From: Chitinophagaceae bacterium
GTDB taxonomy: Bacteria; Bacteroidota; Bacteroidia; Chitinophagales; Chitinophagaceae
Assembly: GCA_947381435.1 (NCBI GenBank)
Contig: CANCVE010000005.1
Coordinates: 1 to 64,000 of the forward strand
Reading direction: 5' to 3'
Length of the DNA stretch: 64,000 bases
Positions 16,795 to 26,890 of this stretch are shown here, one piece after another. The position numbers were made by a program, and so were the translations under genes. The notes below the pieces were generated by a model. That model did not search any database, was not told the origin of the DNA, and saw only the letters and a list, made by a program, of their open reading frames with translations. How positions within the stretch are numbered: the stretch's first letter is position 1; every line of letters starts with the position of its first letter.

Positions 16795-17903
16795 TATTCC
16801 ATTTCATTTATGTGTGCAAAACCATGGTCTCTTAAGTGCTTTTCTTTTTTAAAGAGTTCTACATCACTTGCAACCATTTCTTTTACTAGCATAGGCAAAT
16901 CGTATGTTGGTTTCCAGCCCAGTTTCTCGTTAGCCTTTGTTGGGTCGCCTATTAATAGGTCAACCTCAGTAGGACGATAATAGTGAGGATCTACCTTAAC
17001 CACCGTTTTACCAATTGGCAAGTTATATTGACCATGAACAGCCACAACAAAGCCTTCTTCAGCTTCAGCTTCCCCTTTAAATCCTACCTCTATGCCTACC
17101 TCAGCAAATGCCATCCGCACAAACTCTCTTATCTCTGTGGTAACACCCGTTGCTAAAACATAATCTTCAGGAGTTTCCTGTTGAAGTATCAAGTACATTC
17201 CTTCTACATAATCCTTAGCATGCCCCCAATCTCTTTTAGAATTCATGTTTCCTAAATAAACAGTGTCTTGCATCCCTAAGGCAATCTTTGCGACTGCACG
17301 AGTAATTTTTCTTGTTACAAAGGTTTCTCCTCTTACAGGGCTTTCATGGTTAAACAAAATACCATTACAAGCATACATGCCATAAGCTTCGCGATAATTT
17401 ACCGTAATCCAATAAGCATACATTTTAGCTACTGCATAAGGGCTCCGAGGATAAAAAGGAGTAGTCTCACTTTGAGGAACAGCTTGCACCAATCCATACA
17501 ATTCGGAAGTAGAAGCTTGATAAACTTTAGTTTTCTTAACTAACCCTAATAAACGAACGGCTTCCAATATTCTTAAAGTACCAATACCATCTGCATTAGC
17601 CGTGTATTCTGGCTCTTCAAAGCTTACATGCACGTGGCTCATGGCAGCAAGGTTGTAAATTTCATCAGGTTGAACTTCTTGAATAATACGAATTAGATTG
17701 GTACTATCCGTCAGATCTCCATGGTGAAGTACTAAATTCCGATCTGGAATATGAGGATCTTGATAAAAATGATCTATCCTTCCAGTATTGAAAAGAGAAC
17801 TTCTGCGCTTTATTCCATGTACTTCGTACCCTTTTTTAAGAAGTAATTCTGCCAAATACGAACCGTCTTGACCGGTGATTCCAGTGATGAGTGCTTTCTT
17901 CAT
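16794..17903 (-). CDS. gmd: GDP-mannose 4,6-dehydratase
   Basis: Converts GDP-mannose to GDP-4-keto-6-deoxymannose, the substrate for Fcl. The 369-residue protein has [17 protein letters not shown] near 6-22, STSELYG with catalytic Thr/Glu, Y-x3-K in YAVAKMYAY near 157, the [16 protein letters not shown] segment and [14 protein letters not shown]. Full-length and intact. It heads the gmd-fcl-GT run; 17904-18083 must hold its promoter and that of the divergent flippase, but no strong -33/-7 pair was seen on the - strand. Confidence 0.97.
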   Translation of the reverse strand: MKKALITGITGQDGSYLAELLLKKGYEVHGIKRRSSLFNTGRIDHFYQDPHIPDRNLVLHHGDLTDSTNLIRIIQEVQPDEIYNLAAMSHVHVSFEEPEYTANADGIGTLRILEAVRLLGLVKKTKVYQASTSELYGLVQAVPQSETTPFYPRSPYAVAKMYAYWITVNYREAYGMYACNGILFNHESPVRGETFVTRKITRAVAKIALGMQDTVYLGNMNSKRDWGHAKDYVEGMYLILQQETPEDYVLATGVTTEIREFVRMAFAEVGIEVGFKGEAEAEEGFVVAVHGQYNLPIGKTVVKVDPHYYRPTEVDLLIGDPTKANEKLGWKPTYDLPMLVKEMVASDVELFKKEKHLRDHGFAHINEME

Positions 17904-18083
17904 TTAGATGTATTTTCTGATTATTAACTGCAATTATACCTCATTTGACCTAATGGAGGTAATGTTTATTTAAATTATAGCTAAAAGTTGTTTTAAAGCT
18001 ATCAGCCAGTCTATGCAATTGTTTAAAGTCTATAAATTCCAAATACCTATATTCGAGCCTTATTTTATCTAGCAATTTTTAAT

Positions 18084-19319
18084 ATGAAGAAATTCCTACG
18101 GGTTTTTTATTCTCAAATATTCAATTCTTTCTTCCCCATTGCCATTGTGGCGATATTAATAAATCTCAAAAACAAAAGCGAGGTAGCACCCATTTTTTTA
18201 TTGCTAAACTTTGCCAATGTATATCTTCTTTTTTCAGACTATTCATGCAATTTACACTTTCTAAAAAACGCTATTGCGGCAGGAGGCATCAACCACAACA
18301 CATCACCCTCAATTACTAAAGATATAGAACATTACCTCGGCATAAAAACCATTGTTTTTGCCATTGGATTTATTGCTTGGGTTATTATGTGTTCCTTTAT
18401 TCCTCTACTTCACGAAAATATGATTGCCAGTATTTGTTGTTATATATTTATTATTGGGCATAACCTCAACTTTTATTGGATGTATATGAGCAGTAATAAA
18501 GAGTACCTATTTATTATTTCCAACTTCTTTGCTCGGCTACTTTTATTGCTTTTGCTTTTATTGTTTATAAAATTTCAACTCGATTTATCGTATCTAATGG
18601 CTTTTGTAGGAATTGGTAATACATTATTGGCAATCTTGTTTTTTAAAAGTTTTTGCAAACGCTACAGTCTAGCAATCTCTTTTAATAAAACCACCATTAA
18701 AGAATCATTTACTATTATTAAAAAAGATGCTCCTCTTGTTGTAAATAGTTTTCTATTGATGAGTCCCAATACCTGTGTCACTTTTTTTATTGGCTATGTA
18801 AAAAACACAGAGTTGGTATTGGTATATGGATTAGCAGAAAAAATATTTCTTGCCTTCAGAGCCATGCTCGGTGTATTTGTAAATAGTATATATCCTGTTT
18901 TTTGTTCTAAAGAAGGGGTGACTGGGAGAAGGGCTTTTTTAATTTTTGGCGGATTTTATAGTTGTTTAATTCTTGCTTGTATAGCCGTTTATTTTATTTC
19001 TCCTTATCTCTTTAATTATTTTCACCTTCCTGCAAGCAACAACCATATTTTCTATACTTGTCTTTTTTATTTATTAGCAACCATCATTATTATTAGCCTC
19101 AATGTGCCTGCCTTTATTTGGTTATTAGTAAAGCATCAATTAAATACTGCATTTGCCACGCTCATATTGTTTGTAACTGCCGTCATTACCCTTGGCACTT
19201 TTATTTTCAATACAGTTTATAACAATGGAGTAATTTCTATTACGCAAAGTGTATTAGTGGCTGAAGCATCTGTTGTAGTGGCTTATCTAATTATCTATTT
19301 TGCTAAGAGAAAATCATAA
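18084..19319 (+). CDS. Wzx-like polysaccharide flippase
   Basis: An inner-membrane protein of 411 residues, almost wholly hydrophobic with about twelve predicted helices, consistent with the MOP/MATE-type polysaccharide flippases that move lipid-linked repeat units across the membrane. Basic loops such as FFKSFCKRYS lie between helices. It is the only + strand gene in the polysaccharide region and is divergent from gmd. A TATATTCG box at 18048-18055 may be its -7 element. The subfamily is assigned from topology and context, not from a diagnostic motif. Confidence 0.75.
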   Translation: MKKFLRVFYSQIFNSFFPIAIVAILINLKNKSEVAPIFLLLNFANVYLLFSDYSCNLHFLKNAIAAGGINHNTSPSITKDIEHYLGIKTIVFAIGFIAWVIMCSFIPLLHENMIASICCYIFIIGHNLNFYWMYMSSNKEYLFIISNFFARLLLLLLLLLFIKFQLDLSYLMAFVGIGNTLLAILFFKSFCKRYSLAISFNKTTIKESFTIIKKDAPLVVNSFLLMSPNTCVTFFIGYVKNTELVLVYGLAEKIFLAFRAMLGVFVNSIYPVFCSKEGVTGRRAFLIFGGFYSCLILACIAVYFISPYLFNYFHLPASNNHIFYTCLFYLLATIIIISLNVPAFIWLLVKHQLNTAFATLILFVTAVITLGTFIFNTVYNNGVISITQSVLVAEASVVVAYLIIYFAKRKS

Positions 19320-19395
19320 TAACCTAATGTGTAACTAGAAATTTAAAAAAGTAGAGCTTCTCGTGCCTTTTTACATTAAAGAACCCATGAGACGC

Positions 19396-19841
19396 AGCTT
19401 GAATAGCCTACCAAATCAATAAGCTCAACTATAGAGGCTATATAAACGGCTCAGCTAGCTATATCAAAGGCTCGCCAACTCATTCAGCCCACTTGCCCGT
19501 GATATGCATAGTACTCAGTTAGCTAAGCGCCGCACCTACAGTTGTAATTTACAAGGCTTGAAAAGTACATAGCATAGCTCCCAAAGTCAAGAACAATACT
19601 TGTAAAGTCAATCATACCACCAACTCAGGTTGTGCGCATGGCTTGGTTAGCTTATGCTAAAGACCAACTTACCTATGCTGCCCACACATCCATGCCATTC
19701 TCTACACTTTTTCATGTTAATCGCACTACTAGTCTATGCTATACAGAACGCTTAGCTAGCTATGCGCAGCACTTCCAAAGCTATGCTGCGCAGTTTTCCA
19801 GGTATATAATCAACCTAACCAGCTATGCAATAAACCATTAA
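19396..19841. repeat. Array D: degenerate 21-bp array with AGCTATG core
   Basis: TATG or TATA cores fall at 19761, 19782, 19803 and 19824, exactly 21 bp apart, and at 19653 and 19674. Farther left, AGCT/GGCT words show eroded 21-bp spacing (19436 to 19457, 19555 to 19576). TAGCTAGCTA at 19753-19762 is a perfect palindrome. The array is long but decayed. It fills most of the 629-bp gap between the convergent flippase and GT2 genes, where no gene is seen. A 69-codon frame through it shows 7-residue SYA repeats and is rejected as a gene. Confidence 0.65.
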
Positions 19842-19948
19842 TCACTAACAAACTATTTCCCTTTTGAGAATAATTGTTTAAGGTGATTCAAAAGTTTCTT
19901 GTGTTATAAAGAGTTTTTGTTTGCTGACAAACCTAATTTTGGGTCATC

Positions 19949-20863
19949 CTAACCTCTTGGCAAAACATCTATTTTGCCATATTTTCCTTTAAAACCATCG
20001 CTCCATCCCTTCAATATATAGCGCAAATAAGTGATGCGCTTGTTTACAAATAATAGGAAAACAAAAACCCTCGAGAATGAGTAAAATACTTCTCGCACTT
20101 TATAGCGCCAATCTATGTAGCCAATTTTGACCATGAATACCGAATTGCGAGCTAGGTAATAACGCCTCAAAGGGCTATGAATAGATATTTCACGACCAAA
20201 CATTTTCAATCTATCATCTCCTACTTGGTGTACCATTTTTGCACTTGGTATTGCAAACGAGGGTAAGCCATAGTGTGTAGCCCTAAAGCTCCATTCGATA
20301 TCTATATAATCAATAAAAAAATCTTCTCTCATTCCGCCTACCTTTTCAAAAGTAGTTCGCGGTATCAATGAGCCAGAGGCTATCAGAAAAGAGGCAGAAA
20401 TAGGAGTATTATCGCCAGGAATAGGATATTTTTTTATTAAACTAAAGCCAGAGAAAACAGAAATAGGATAATGATTTTCTGTCCGAGGATCCATATACAC
20501 AGGCCCTAATGCACCTATTTTAGTTCCATCTTTTGTCATTTTATCGTAAGCATCCCCAAGTTCAGAAACCATAATGGGGCTTGGGTTGCTATCATGATCA
20601 AAAAGCAGGACACCCTCAATACTATCATCCGCAAAAACAGCCTCAATTCCCCTGTTTTGTGCATAGCCAATTCCCAGGTTGTCGCCCAACTCTATAATAT
20701 CTACATTTCCAAAAGTGGTAGCGAGAACTTTTATTTCGTTAATATTCTTACTACCATTATCAGATAATACTACCTTTTTTACACTGGTTGTAATATTATT
20801 AATAAGGTTTTTTAATATGTCAATACTCGGATTGTAAGTTACTATTACGGAGCCTAATTTCAT
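19949..20863 (-). CDS. GT2 glycosyltransferase, rhamnosyltransferase-like
   Basis: A 304-residue GT-A enzyme. The start motif GSVIVTYNP (4-12) is followed by DNGS near 35, the DxD-type metal site FDHDSNP near 85-91, and the acceptor-side FIDYIDIEW near 170. The overall pattern (NLGIGYAQNRGI, DPRTENHYPISV, FVGG-like turn) is that of the dTDP-rhamnosyltransferase group. That agrees with the rfb genes upstream, though donor specificity is inference. It overlaps the end of the upstream polymerase gene by 44 bp. Confidence 0.82.
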   Translation of the reverse strand: MKLGSVIVTYNPSIDILKNLINNITTSVKKVVLSDNGSKNINEIKVLATTFGNVDIIELGDNLGIGYAQNRGIEAVFADDSIEGVLLFDHDSNPSPIMVSELGDAYDKMTKDGTKIGALGPVYMDPRTENHYPISVFSGFSLIKKYPIPGDNTPISASFLIASGSLIPRTTFEKVGGMREDFFIDYIDIEWSFRATHYGLPSFAIPSAKMVHQVGDDRLKMFGREISIHSPLRRYYLARNSVFMVKIGYIDWRYKVREVFYSFSRVFVFLLFVNKRITYLRYILKGWSDGFKGKYGKIDVLPRG

Positions 20864-22028
20864 AAAATCTAATTTTGGTAAGTAGTAGTATCAAAACTGA
20901 AAAATATACCCAATTAGAAAACCAACGAAAATACTGGTCATCAAAAAATTGCATGATTAAAGGGTAAAATAATAATGCATTCAAAATAAACGAACCTATT
21001 CTTCCTTGTTTCGATTTAAAATATACATAATTATTCAAAAATCCTACAAGCATAGGTAGTATAAAAACACCCCAATATCCAAAATCTGTATAATATGGTT
21101 TTACGTAAGAAAAAACATTCGTTGGCAAAGGAGTATAAGTGAATTGTAAAAGTACAGGAGCTATTGGAATTGAAAATCCAATCTTATTTAACCACAAATA
21201 AATGACTCTAAAACTTTGGTAACCAAAAAAAGGTGTAGCTGGAGCATGAGCTGTAAGTGCCAAAGCTGGCATGGATGTAATAGAGTATATAAGTAACACA
21301 TCTGATAAGAAACTCCAATCTGTATTATAAGAACTGTCTGTTCTGAGAAGTGTAATAACCACAAACAGTCCAAAAATCAGAACTACTGACAAAAAAACTT
21401 TAGACATACTAATTTTTTTTTGCCAAACTAAAATGTACAAAAGGGAACTAAAAAAGAAAAGAAAAGCTGCCTTTGCACCTAAAAGAGCAGTGAAGTAGAA
21501 GAAAATAAAATAAAACAAAGTAAATCTAAAGTGAAACTTAGTTTTTGATACAGCATATAGCAACAAATAAATTGACAGAATAAATTGAATTAGACCATAA
21601 GTTCCATACTTTTTGCCATCATCTTCTGCTAAGTTTTCTCTTATATCTGCCAACTTAGCCAAAGAAACTGACCCAGATATTCTATAAAATTGGAAAAATG
21701 AATAACAAAGTAGAAAAAAGAAAAAGGGGAATAGAAAAAGGATATTTTTTTTAACTATCTCCAATGAATTTTCATTTATCGGCTTGGTTTCCCAAGCTGA
21801 GGATTTCTTAGTAAATAAAAAACAAAACAGCCCTCCTAGTGAAAAGCCTATTGATTGTAATAATATAAATAAGTTAACCTGCCCAATACGAACATCATAC
21901 GTATCAATATTTAATGCTAAAAGCACATAATATACTAGCCATAAAACCGATTGTAGGAAAATAGGATTTAGGCTAGACTTATATATAAACCTATTGAATA
22001 GAGCTAAAAAGAGAAGGAAAGGGAACAT
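20820..22028 (-). CDS. Wzy-like oligosaccharide repeat-unit polymerase
   Basis: An inner-membrane protein of 402 residues with about ten to eleven predicted helices and a larger periplasmic loop in the C-terminal half. The helix NFKSKQ-like junctions and conserved RTDSSYN and GYQSFR patches resemble the OLIGO repeat-unit polymerases of Gram-negative capsules. Such proteins join lipid-linked repeat units on the periplasmic face. Sequence conservation in the family is low, so this is based mainly on topology and its place between glycosyltransferase genes. Confidence 0.68.
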   Translation of the reverse strand: MFPFLLFLALFNRFIYKSSLNPIFLQSVLWLVYYVLLALNIDTYDVRIGQVNLFILLQSIGFSLGGLFCFLFTKKSSAWETKPINENSLEIVKKNILFLFPFFFFLLCYSFFQFYRISGSVSLAKLADIRENLAEDDGKKYGTYGLIQFILSIYLLLYAVSKTKFHFRFTLFYFIFFYFTALLGAKAAFLFFFSSLLYILVWQKKISMSKVFLSVVLIFGLFVVITLLRTDSSYNTDWSFLSDVLLIYSITSMPALALTAHAPATPFFGYQSFRVIYLWLNKIGFSIPIAPVLLQFTYTPLPTNVFSYVKPYYTDFGYWGVFILPMLVGFLNNYVYFKSKQGRIGSFILNALLFYPLIMQFFDDQYFRWFSNWVYFSVLILLLTKIRFYEIRLRNSNLQSEY

Positions 22029-22080
22029 TTGTTTTTATAAAAAACGTCGCAAATCAAAAAAGATGATGGGTAATAATTAT

Positions 22081-23238
22081 TTATTGCTGGATAGCAAGAT
22101 GTATAGCGGAAGTGCTTTTTTTAGTAAATTTAGAATTGTTTAGTGCCATTTTAAGCATTCCATTGAGCCTTTCACTCAGAATTTCATAGCCGTAATACTT
22201 TTCGTAAATTCTTCTAGCATTTGCAGAAAGGCATTCAATCTTATTATTTAAATAGTAATCAGTAATGTGAGAAGCCAAGGCAACATTATCTTCTACCTTT
22301 ATAAGATTGCCATTTTCATTATCAAAAACTATTTCATTTATACCTCCAGTATTGGTAGCTATTACTGGTAACCCATTTTGTAGTGCCTCAATTAATGATA
22401 AGGGCAACCCCTCATAATAAGTAGGAAGAATGACTATATCGGCATCTTTGTAATAGGTATCAATTTCTCTTGTTTCTCCAGCCAATGAAACAAAAGAAGA
22501 TAGCTTATTGTCGGTAATAAATTTTTCAATGACACCCCTTTTAGGCCCATCTCCTACAAACGTAAAATGAATGTTAGAAAGTTTGTTCTCCTCAACAATA
22601 ATTTTCAAAGCCCTTAATGCCGTTAAATGGTCTTTCTGATCCCTAAACCCACCAACCATTAAAACATTGTATTTAAACTTTTTATTTTCTAATAGCGGTT
22701 CCTCCCTTTTTTCGTGCATATTGGGGCAAGCATAAACCCTTGATTTATTGAGAGGCAATTTAGACAAACCAAAATCTTTAGTAAAGTTTGATACACAAAC
22801 ATAACTATCGCTAAATGGAATTAATAACCTTTCAATTAATAATGAAACAGTTTTTTGCAAAAATGGTGTGCCATTCTCAAAAGGCCAGCCATGTACTGTA
22901 AATATATTAGGTGTCTTAGTTTGATAACAAGCAATTCTTGATAAAACTCCTGCCTTAGATGAATGAGAAATTACTAAATCTGGATTGAACTCTTGAATGA
23001 TTTTTCTAATGGATGCAACAGCTTCTCTATCAATAAAAAGGTTATAGGCATTTTGGATAGTAGGGACAGCAATTACTTTAATTCCTAAGCGTTTTACTTC
23101 ATTGCTTGCCCCTCCTTCAGTTCCAGCAATTGCCAAACATTCATATCCATTTTGTAAATGATTTTTCATGCACTCCACAGCATGCCTTTGGGCGCCGTAC
23201 ATTTCATGAAATTTGGTAATGATATGAATAATCCTCAT
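22081..23238 (-). CDS. GT4-type glycosyltransferase
   Basis: A 385-residue GT-B enzyme. N-terminal IITKFHEMYGAQRHAVE gives the acceptor loop, HGWPFENGTPF is near 140, and VGGFRDQKDHLTALRAL near 200 marks the start of the donor domain. YYEGLPLSLIEALQNGLPVI near 274-293 is the donor-phosphate site with E-x7-E. It lies 36 bp after the Wzz-like gene on the same strand. The sugar is not predictable. Confidence 0.88.
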   Translation of the reverse strand: MRIIHIITKFHEMYGAQRHAVECMKNHLQNGYECLAIAGTEGGASNEVKRLGIKVIAVPTIQNAYNLFIDREAVASIRKIIQEFNPDLVISHSSKAGVLSRIACYQTKTPNIFTVHGWPFENGTPFLQKTVSLLIERLLIPFSDSYVCVSNFTKDFGLSKLPLNKSRVYACPNMHEKREEPLLENKKFKYNVLMVGGFRDQKDHLTALRALKIIVEENKLSNIHFTFVGDGPKRGVIEKFITDNKLSSFVSLAGETREIDTYYKDADIVILPTYYEGLPLSLIEALQNGLPVIATNTGGINEIVFDNENGNLIKVEDNVALASHITDYYLNNKIECLSANARRIYEKYYGYEILSERLNGMLKMALNNSKFTKKSTSAIHLAIQQ

Positions 23239-23274
23239 TGAAAAAGAATGCTAAGCGTATGATAAATGGATTAA

Positions 23275-24303
23275 TTAAGCGGCATCTTCAGAAACCCATC
23301 GTTTTAGTAACAAGAATCCAGAAGCAAAAACACCTCCAAAGAACCCAAAGATAATTGCCATAAATAACCGCCCTTTTTTCTCGTTTTTCAAAGGAAGTTT
23401 AGGTGTATCAATAATTTGTATCAAAGGTGTTTCTTTTCTAAGATTCAGTTTAGACAACTCTAAGTTTTTCAACAACTCAGTGTATAATGCAGAATTTACT
23501 TGTAAATCAACTTGCTTTTTTTGGCTTGTAGTTCTGAGTGTTTGTTTTATTGGGTTTACGTTCAAATCATTAATCGATGCTACTTCACTGATGCCGCCAA
23601 ACAACAAAGCTTTTACAGAATCTGTTTGTCTTTGCAATATTTGCACATTGGCAAGATTCTTCTGCATTTTATATTCTGTATAAAACTTTATGGCATTATC
23701 GGCTAATTTTTCGGCAAACCGCTTGGCAAATGCCATGTCATTATCTGTCATCTTTATGTAGATAATGTCTAATTTTTTATCTACCTTATCTACATCCAAT
23801 CCGCCTTTAGTGATGCCATCTGCAACGGCGTTAAAAATGCTATCCAGTTTTCTATTATAGTCTCCACTTGATATTGTATTGAATTGTATTTTACTTAGAA
23901 CAGAATCCTTTTCCCACCCTTTGTTTATTTTATGATTAATAATGTATTGCTCTATAAACAAATTATTATCGTAGGTTGATAGTAGCGTTTTATCTATCAG
24001 TCTTCTACTCTTTAGTAATTCTACCAAGTTGTCTTCGGCAAAAGCGCCACCACCACCACCGCCAATGTCAAATCCAAATTGAGCAGCAATACTTGCGTAT
24101 CCACCAAGACCTCCACCTTTATCTCCTTCTGCCACAAAGGTCATTGTAGCAGTATACTTTGGGTCTTCAAGCCAAGTTTTTACGCCGCCAATTATTGCAG
24201 CAATTATAGAAACTAGCACTATCACTTTCCACTTTTTAAGTAAGAATGCGAAAGACTCTTTTCCTTTCTTTATTAAATCAACTATAATTATCTCTGAACT
24301 CAT
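23275..24303 (-). CDS. Wzz-type chain-length determinant
   Basis: A 342-residue inner-membrane co-polymerase with one helix near residues 27-45 and another near 313-333, enclosing a periplasmic helical domain. A glycine-rich loop (GGGLGG and IGGGGGGAF near 63-87) follows the Wzz N-terminal motif. IQIIDTPKLPLKNEKKG before the second helix is the Pro-rich motif of the family. There is no kinase domain, unlike the Wzc at the other end of the locus. It controls chain length with a Wzy polymerase. Confidence 0.85.
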   Translation of the reverse strand: MSSEIIIVDLIKKGKESFAFLLKKWKVIVLVSIIAAIIGGVKTWLEDPKYTATMTFVAEGDKGGGLGGYASIAAQFGFDIGGGGGGAFAEDNLVELLKSRRLIDKTLLSTYDNNLFIEQYIINHKINKGWEKDSVLSKIQFNTISSGDYNRKLDSIFNAVADGITKGGLDVDKVDKKLDIIYIKMTDNDMAFAKRFAEKLADNAIKFYTEYKMQKNLANVQILQRQTDSVKALLFGGISEVASINDLNVNPIKQTLRTTSQKKQVDLQVNSALYTELLKNLELSKLNLRKETPLIQIIDTPKLPLKNEKKGRLFMAIIFGFFGGVFASGFLLLKRWVSEDAA

Positions 24304-24324
24304 AATGTAAAAAAATAGGCTCGT

Positions 24325-26781
24325 TTATCTTCTCAAAACCGCAATTACAACTCCAGCTAATGAAGCAACAGCGCTTGTTAGCCCTATAATTTCTGCTACA
24401 GACATACCCCCACTTTTCTTTTCGGGTATCTTAGGAACTAAAATTTCCGAACCAGGTGTAATAGTTGGATAGCGTTTAAAAATTAAGAAATGTTTTATCC
24501 TACTAGCATCTCCATTTGGATATATTACATAAACCTTTCTTTCACGGGCATTGTCTGTGTATCCACCTGCCTTATCTATGTAGTAACCTAATGAGGCGTC
24601 TTTTCTGAAAACCACTTCTGATGGAACCATCACTTCCCCATTTACTTTTATCTCATTCTTTTGTTTTGGAATACTCAACACATCACCTTCTTGTAGTAGA
24701 ATGTCATCTATCCCATCTGGACTACCCAAAATTTTACTCAAATTAAGACCTACTTTTATAGTTGGCTTAGTGTAACTTTCTGTAAGGGTACTACTCGTAT
24801 CTTTTAACTCCTTTTGTATTTTCTTTATTTTTTCCTCTGCCCCGTTACTTTCCTTTTGTATGCTATTATTTACTCGTATCAAATTAGCAGCTTCTATAAA
24901 AGCTTCTCCCGTAAGGCCACCTGCTCTCTTTAGCAAATTACTTACACGTTCATTTTTTTCTGCCAATACATAGTTGCCCGGATATTTAACCTCCCCTTCT
25001 ACTTTTACACTTATTTGTTCCCGGTAGTCTTTTTTCTTTCTTATAGAAATAACATCCCATGGTTGCAATTCTATCTCTTTGCTCAGTAACTTTAAGTCTT
25101 TCTGAGCAGAAACATTAATAATTGTAGCCATTTCATTTTTTCTGCTATCATCTTCACTCTTCACCCTTCTAGCTATTTCAATGTTTCCCATTGCAGCCGC
25201 ATCTGTAACACCCTCTGCCAAGAAAAGTAAATCACTTAATGTTATTCCCTGGAAGTATGGAAAAATACCAGGCTTTTTCACCTCTCCTTCTAGTGTTAAT
25301 GTGTATTTCTCTTTGTAGGCAGCAGCTTCACCAATAACCACTTCGTCATTCTTTTGCAAAGGAATATCTGCTACCTTCTTTGCTACAATAGCCTGAATAT
25401 CAAAAGGAATTATTTTCTTGGTTAAATCAGTATCGTTAGTCCGTACCACAAGGCCTCTATCTTTAAATGCGTCTTCTTTAAGTCCATCCGCCTTAGCAAT
25501 TAAACTATATAGCGTAAAGCCCTCTCCCAATTCATAAGTACCCGGTCTGTAAACAGCCCCCGATATAGTTACCTTATTGTCGTATCTATTTAATATTTTG
25601 GCAACAACAATAGAATCTCCCTTTTGTGGATTATACGTACTAAAAGAAGGTTTTACTACATCTTTAATTCTTCTTTCCTTATCAGTTACCTGTTTTACTT
25701 GGATGGAAGCCGTGTAAGCTTCATTTGAAAATCCGCCAGAAAAATCAATTAACTTATTTAGATTATCATTAGGAAGTATTTCAAATATACCCTCTCTCTT
25801 TATTTCACCTAATAGGCTTACCTGAACTTTTGCAGGTGGAATCCTCACAACATCTTGATCCGTAAGGCGCACATTGCTTGTTTGATCGCCCCTCAACAAA
25901 AAGTCGTAAGCATCTAGTATTGTAATTACTTTATTGTTTCTTATCAATTCTATTTGTCTAAATGATCCTTTATTTGTTGGTCCTCCCGCCGCATATAGTG
26001 CATTAAACAGCGTTGATAGAGAAGATAAATTATACGATCCTGGCTTTTTTACTTCTCCAATCACCGTAATTTTAATACTTCTTATTTTACCAATACTCAC
26101 TATAAGTTCCGTTTGATTGGTAGCCATACTTGCATAACCACTCTTAATCATTTTAGCTTTTATTCTCTTAGTAGCTTGTTCTATAGTAAGACCAACAACA
26201 GGAACAATCCCAATAAATGGAATATTTATACTCCCTTCGGGCGATACTGTCTGACGGTAATTTGCTTCTTGATATCCAAAAACATCAATAATCAATTCAT
26301 CATCAGGGCCTAAAGAATAGTTTTTGGGTGTAGGTATACGTAGGTTAGGTTCAAATATGGGCGTTGGATTATCGAACAATTCACTTCCAAAAACCGTATT
26401 TCTTATCTCTTTTTCCTTTTCTCTTAGTGTGTTTCTAGGAAGATAATCGCTACTATCACTTTCTATCAATCTACTGATTGCTTTACTTGTGATACTAGCG
26501 TTTTTATTAGTATTACTAGAGGAAGCTAACCTAGCGCGAAGTTTTGCCAGTTCTGAAGTAGGCAATCCTCTTTGCAATGCCAATTGTTCTGCTTGTGTTT
26601 GAGACAAGCCACTTTGTTGCAACTGCTGCTTGAATTTAGAAATTTCATCATCCGATAAATCATCTACTTTAAAGGAACTTAGGTCTTTACTTTTTAATAT
26701 ATCCTGAGCCTTCAGTGTTTTTGAAGATATTAAAAGAATGATGAAAACAAATAGAACCCTATAAAAAAAACCTTTATACAT
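24325..26781 (-). CDS. Large SLBB-domain polysaccharide export protein (Wza-related)
   Basis: An 818-residue exported protein: signal peptide (about 1-25, ending LKAQ), a helical Gln/Leu-rich segment (about 40-110), then a polysaccharide-export domain starting YSLGPDDELIIDVFGYQ near 155 and several SLBB repeats (VTISGAVYRPGTYEL, TLEGEVKKPGIFPYF, KVEGEVKYPGNYVL, KVNGEVMVPSEVVF). It ends in a hydrophobic segment and three basic residues. This long multi-SLBB form is common in Bacteroidota and is expected to form the outer-membrane or periplasm-spanning conduit. It sits 21 bp before the Wzz gene. Confidence 0.88.
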   Translation of the reverse strand: MYKGFFYRVLFVFIILLISSKTLKAQDILKSKDLSSFKVDDLSDDEISKFKQQLQQSGLSQTQAEQLALQRGLPTSELAKLRARLASSSNTNKNASITSKAISRLIESDSSDYLPRNTLREKEKEIRNTVFGSELFDNPTPIFEPNLRIPTPKNYSLGPDDELIIDVFGYQEANYRQTVSPEGSINIPFIGIVPVVGLTIEQATKRIKAKMIKSGYASMATNQTELIVSIGKIRSIKITVIGEVKKPGSYNLSSLSTLFNALYAAGGPTNKGSFRQIELIRNNKVITILDAYDFLLRGDQTSNVRLTDQDVVRIPPAKVQVSLLGEIKREGIFEILPNDNLNKLIDFSGGFSNEAYTASIQVKQVTDKERRIKDVVKPSFSTYNPQKGDSIVVAKILNRYDNKVTISGAVYRPGTYELGEGFTLYSLIAKADGLKEDAFKDRGLVVRTNDTDLTKKIIPFDIQAIVAKKVADIPLQKNDEVVIGEAAAYKEKYTLTLEGEVKKPGIFPYFQGITLSDLLFLAEGVTDAAAMGNIEIARRVKSEDDSRKNEMATIINVSAQKDLKLLSKEIELQPWDVISIRKKKDYREQISVKVEGEVKYPGNYVLAEKNERVSNLLKRAGGLTGEAFIEAANLIRVNNSIQKESNGAEEKIKKIQKELKDTSSTLTESYTKPTIKVGLNLSKILGSPDGIDDILLQEGDVLSIPKQKNEIKVNGEVMVPSEVVFRKDASLGYYIDKAGGYTDNARERKVYVIYPNGDASRIKHFLIFKRYPTITPGSEILVPKIPEKKSGGMSVAEIIGLTSAVASLAGVVIAVLRR

Positions 26782-26890
26782 ACTAATGATTGACTTTTTA
26801 ACTAAATTGGAATTGGAGTAAAAATAAATTAATCACATTAAAGCTAAATGCAGTTTCCTTTTTACCTATAACTTATTACTTACAACTTTC

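Noticed and set aside
19632..19841. 69-codon ORF with 7-residue SYA repeats
   Set aside because: By-product of the 21-bp period in array D; the remaining part is low complexity.
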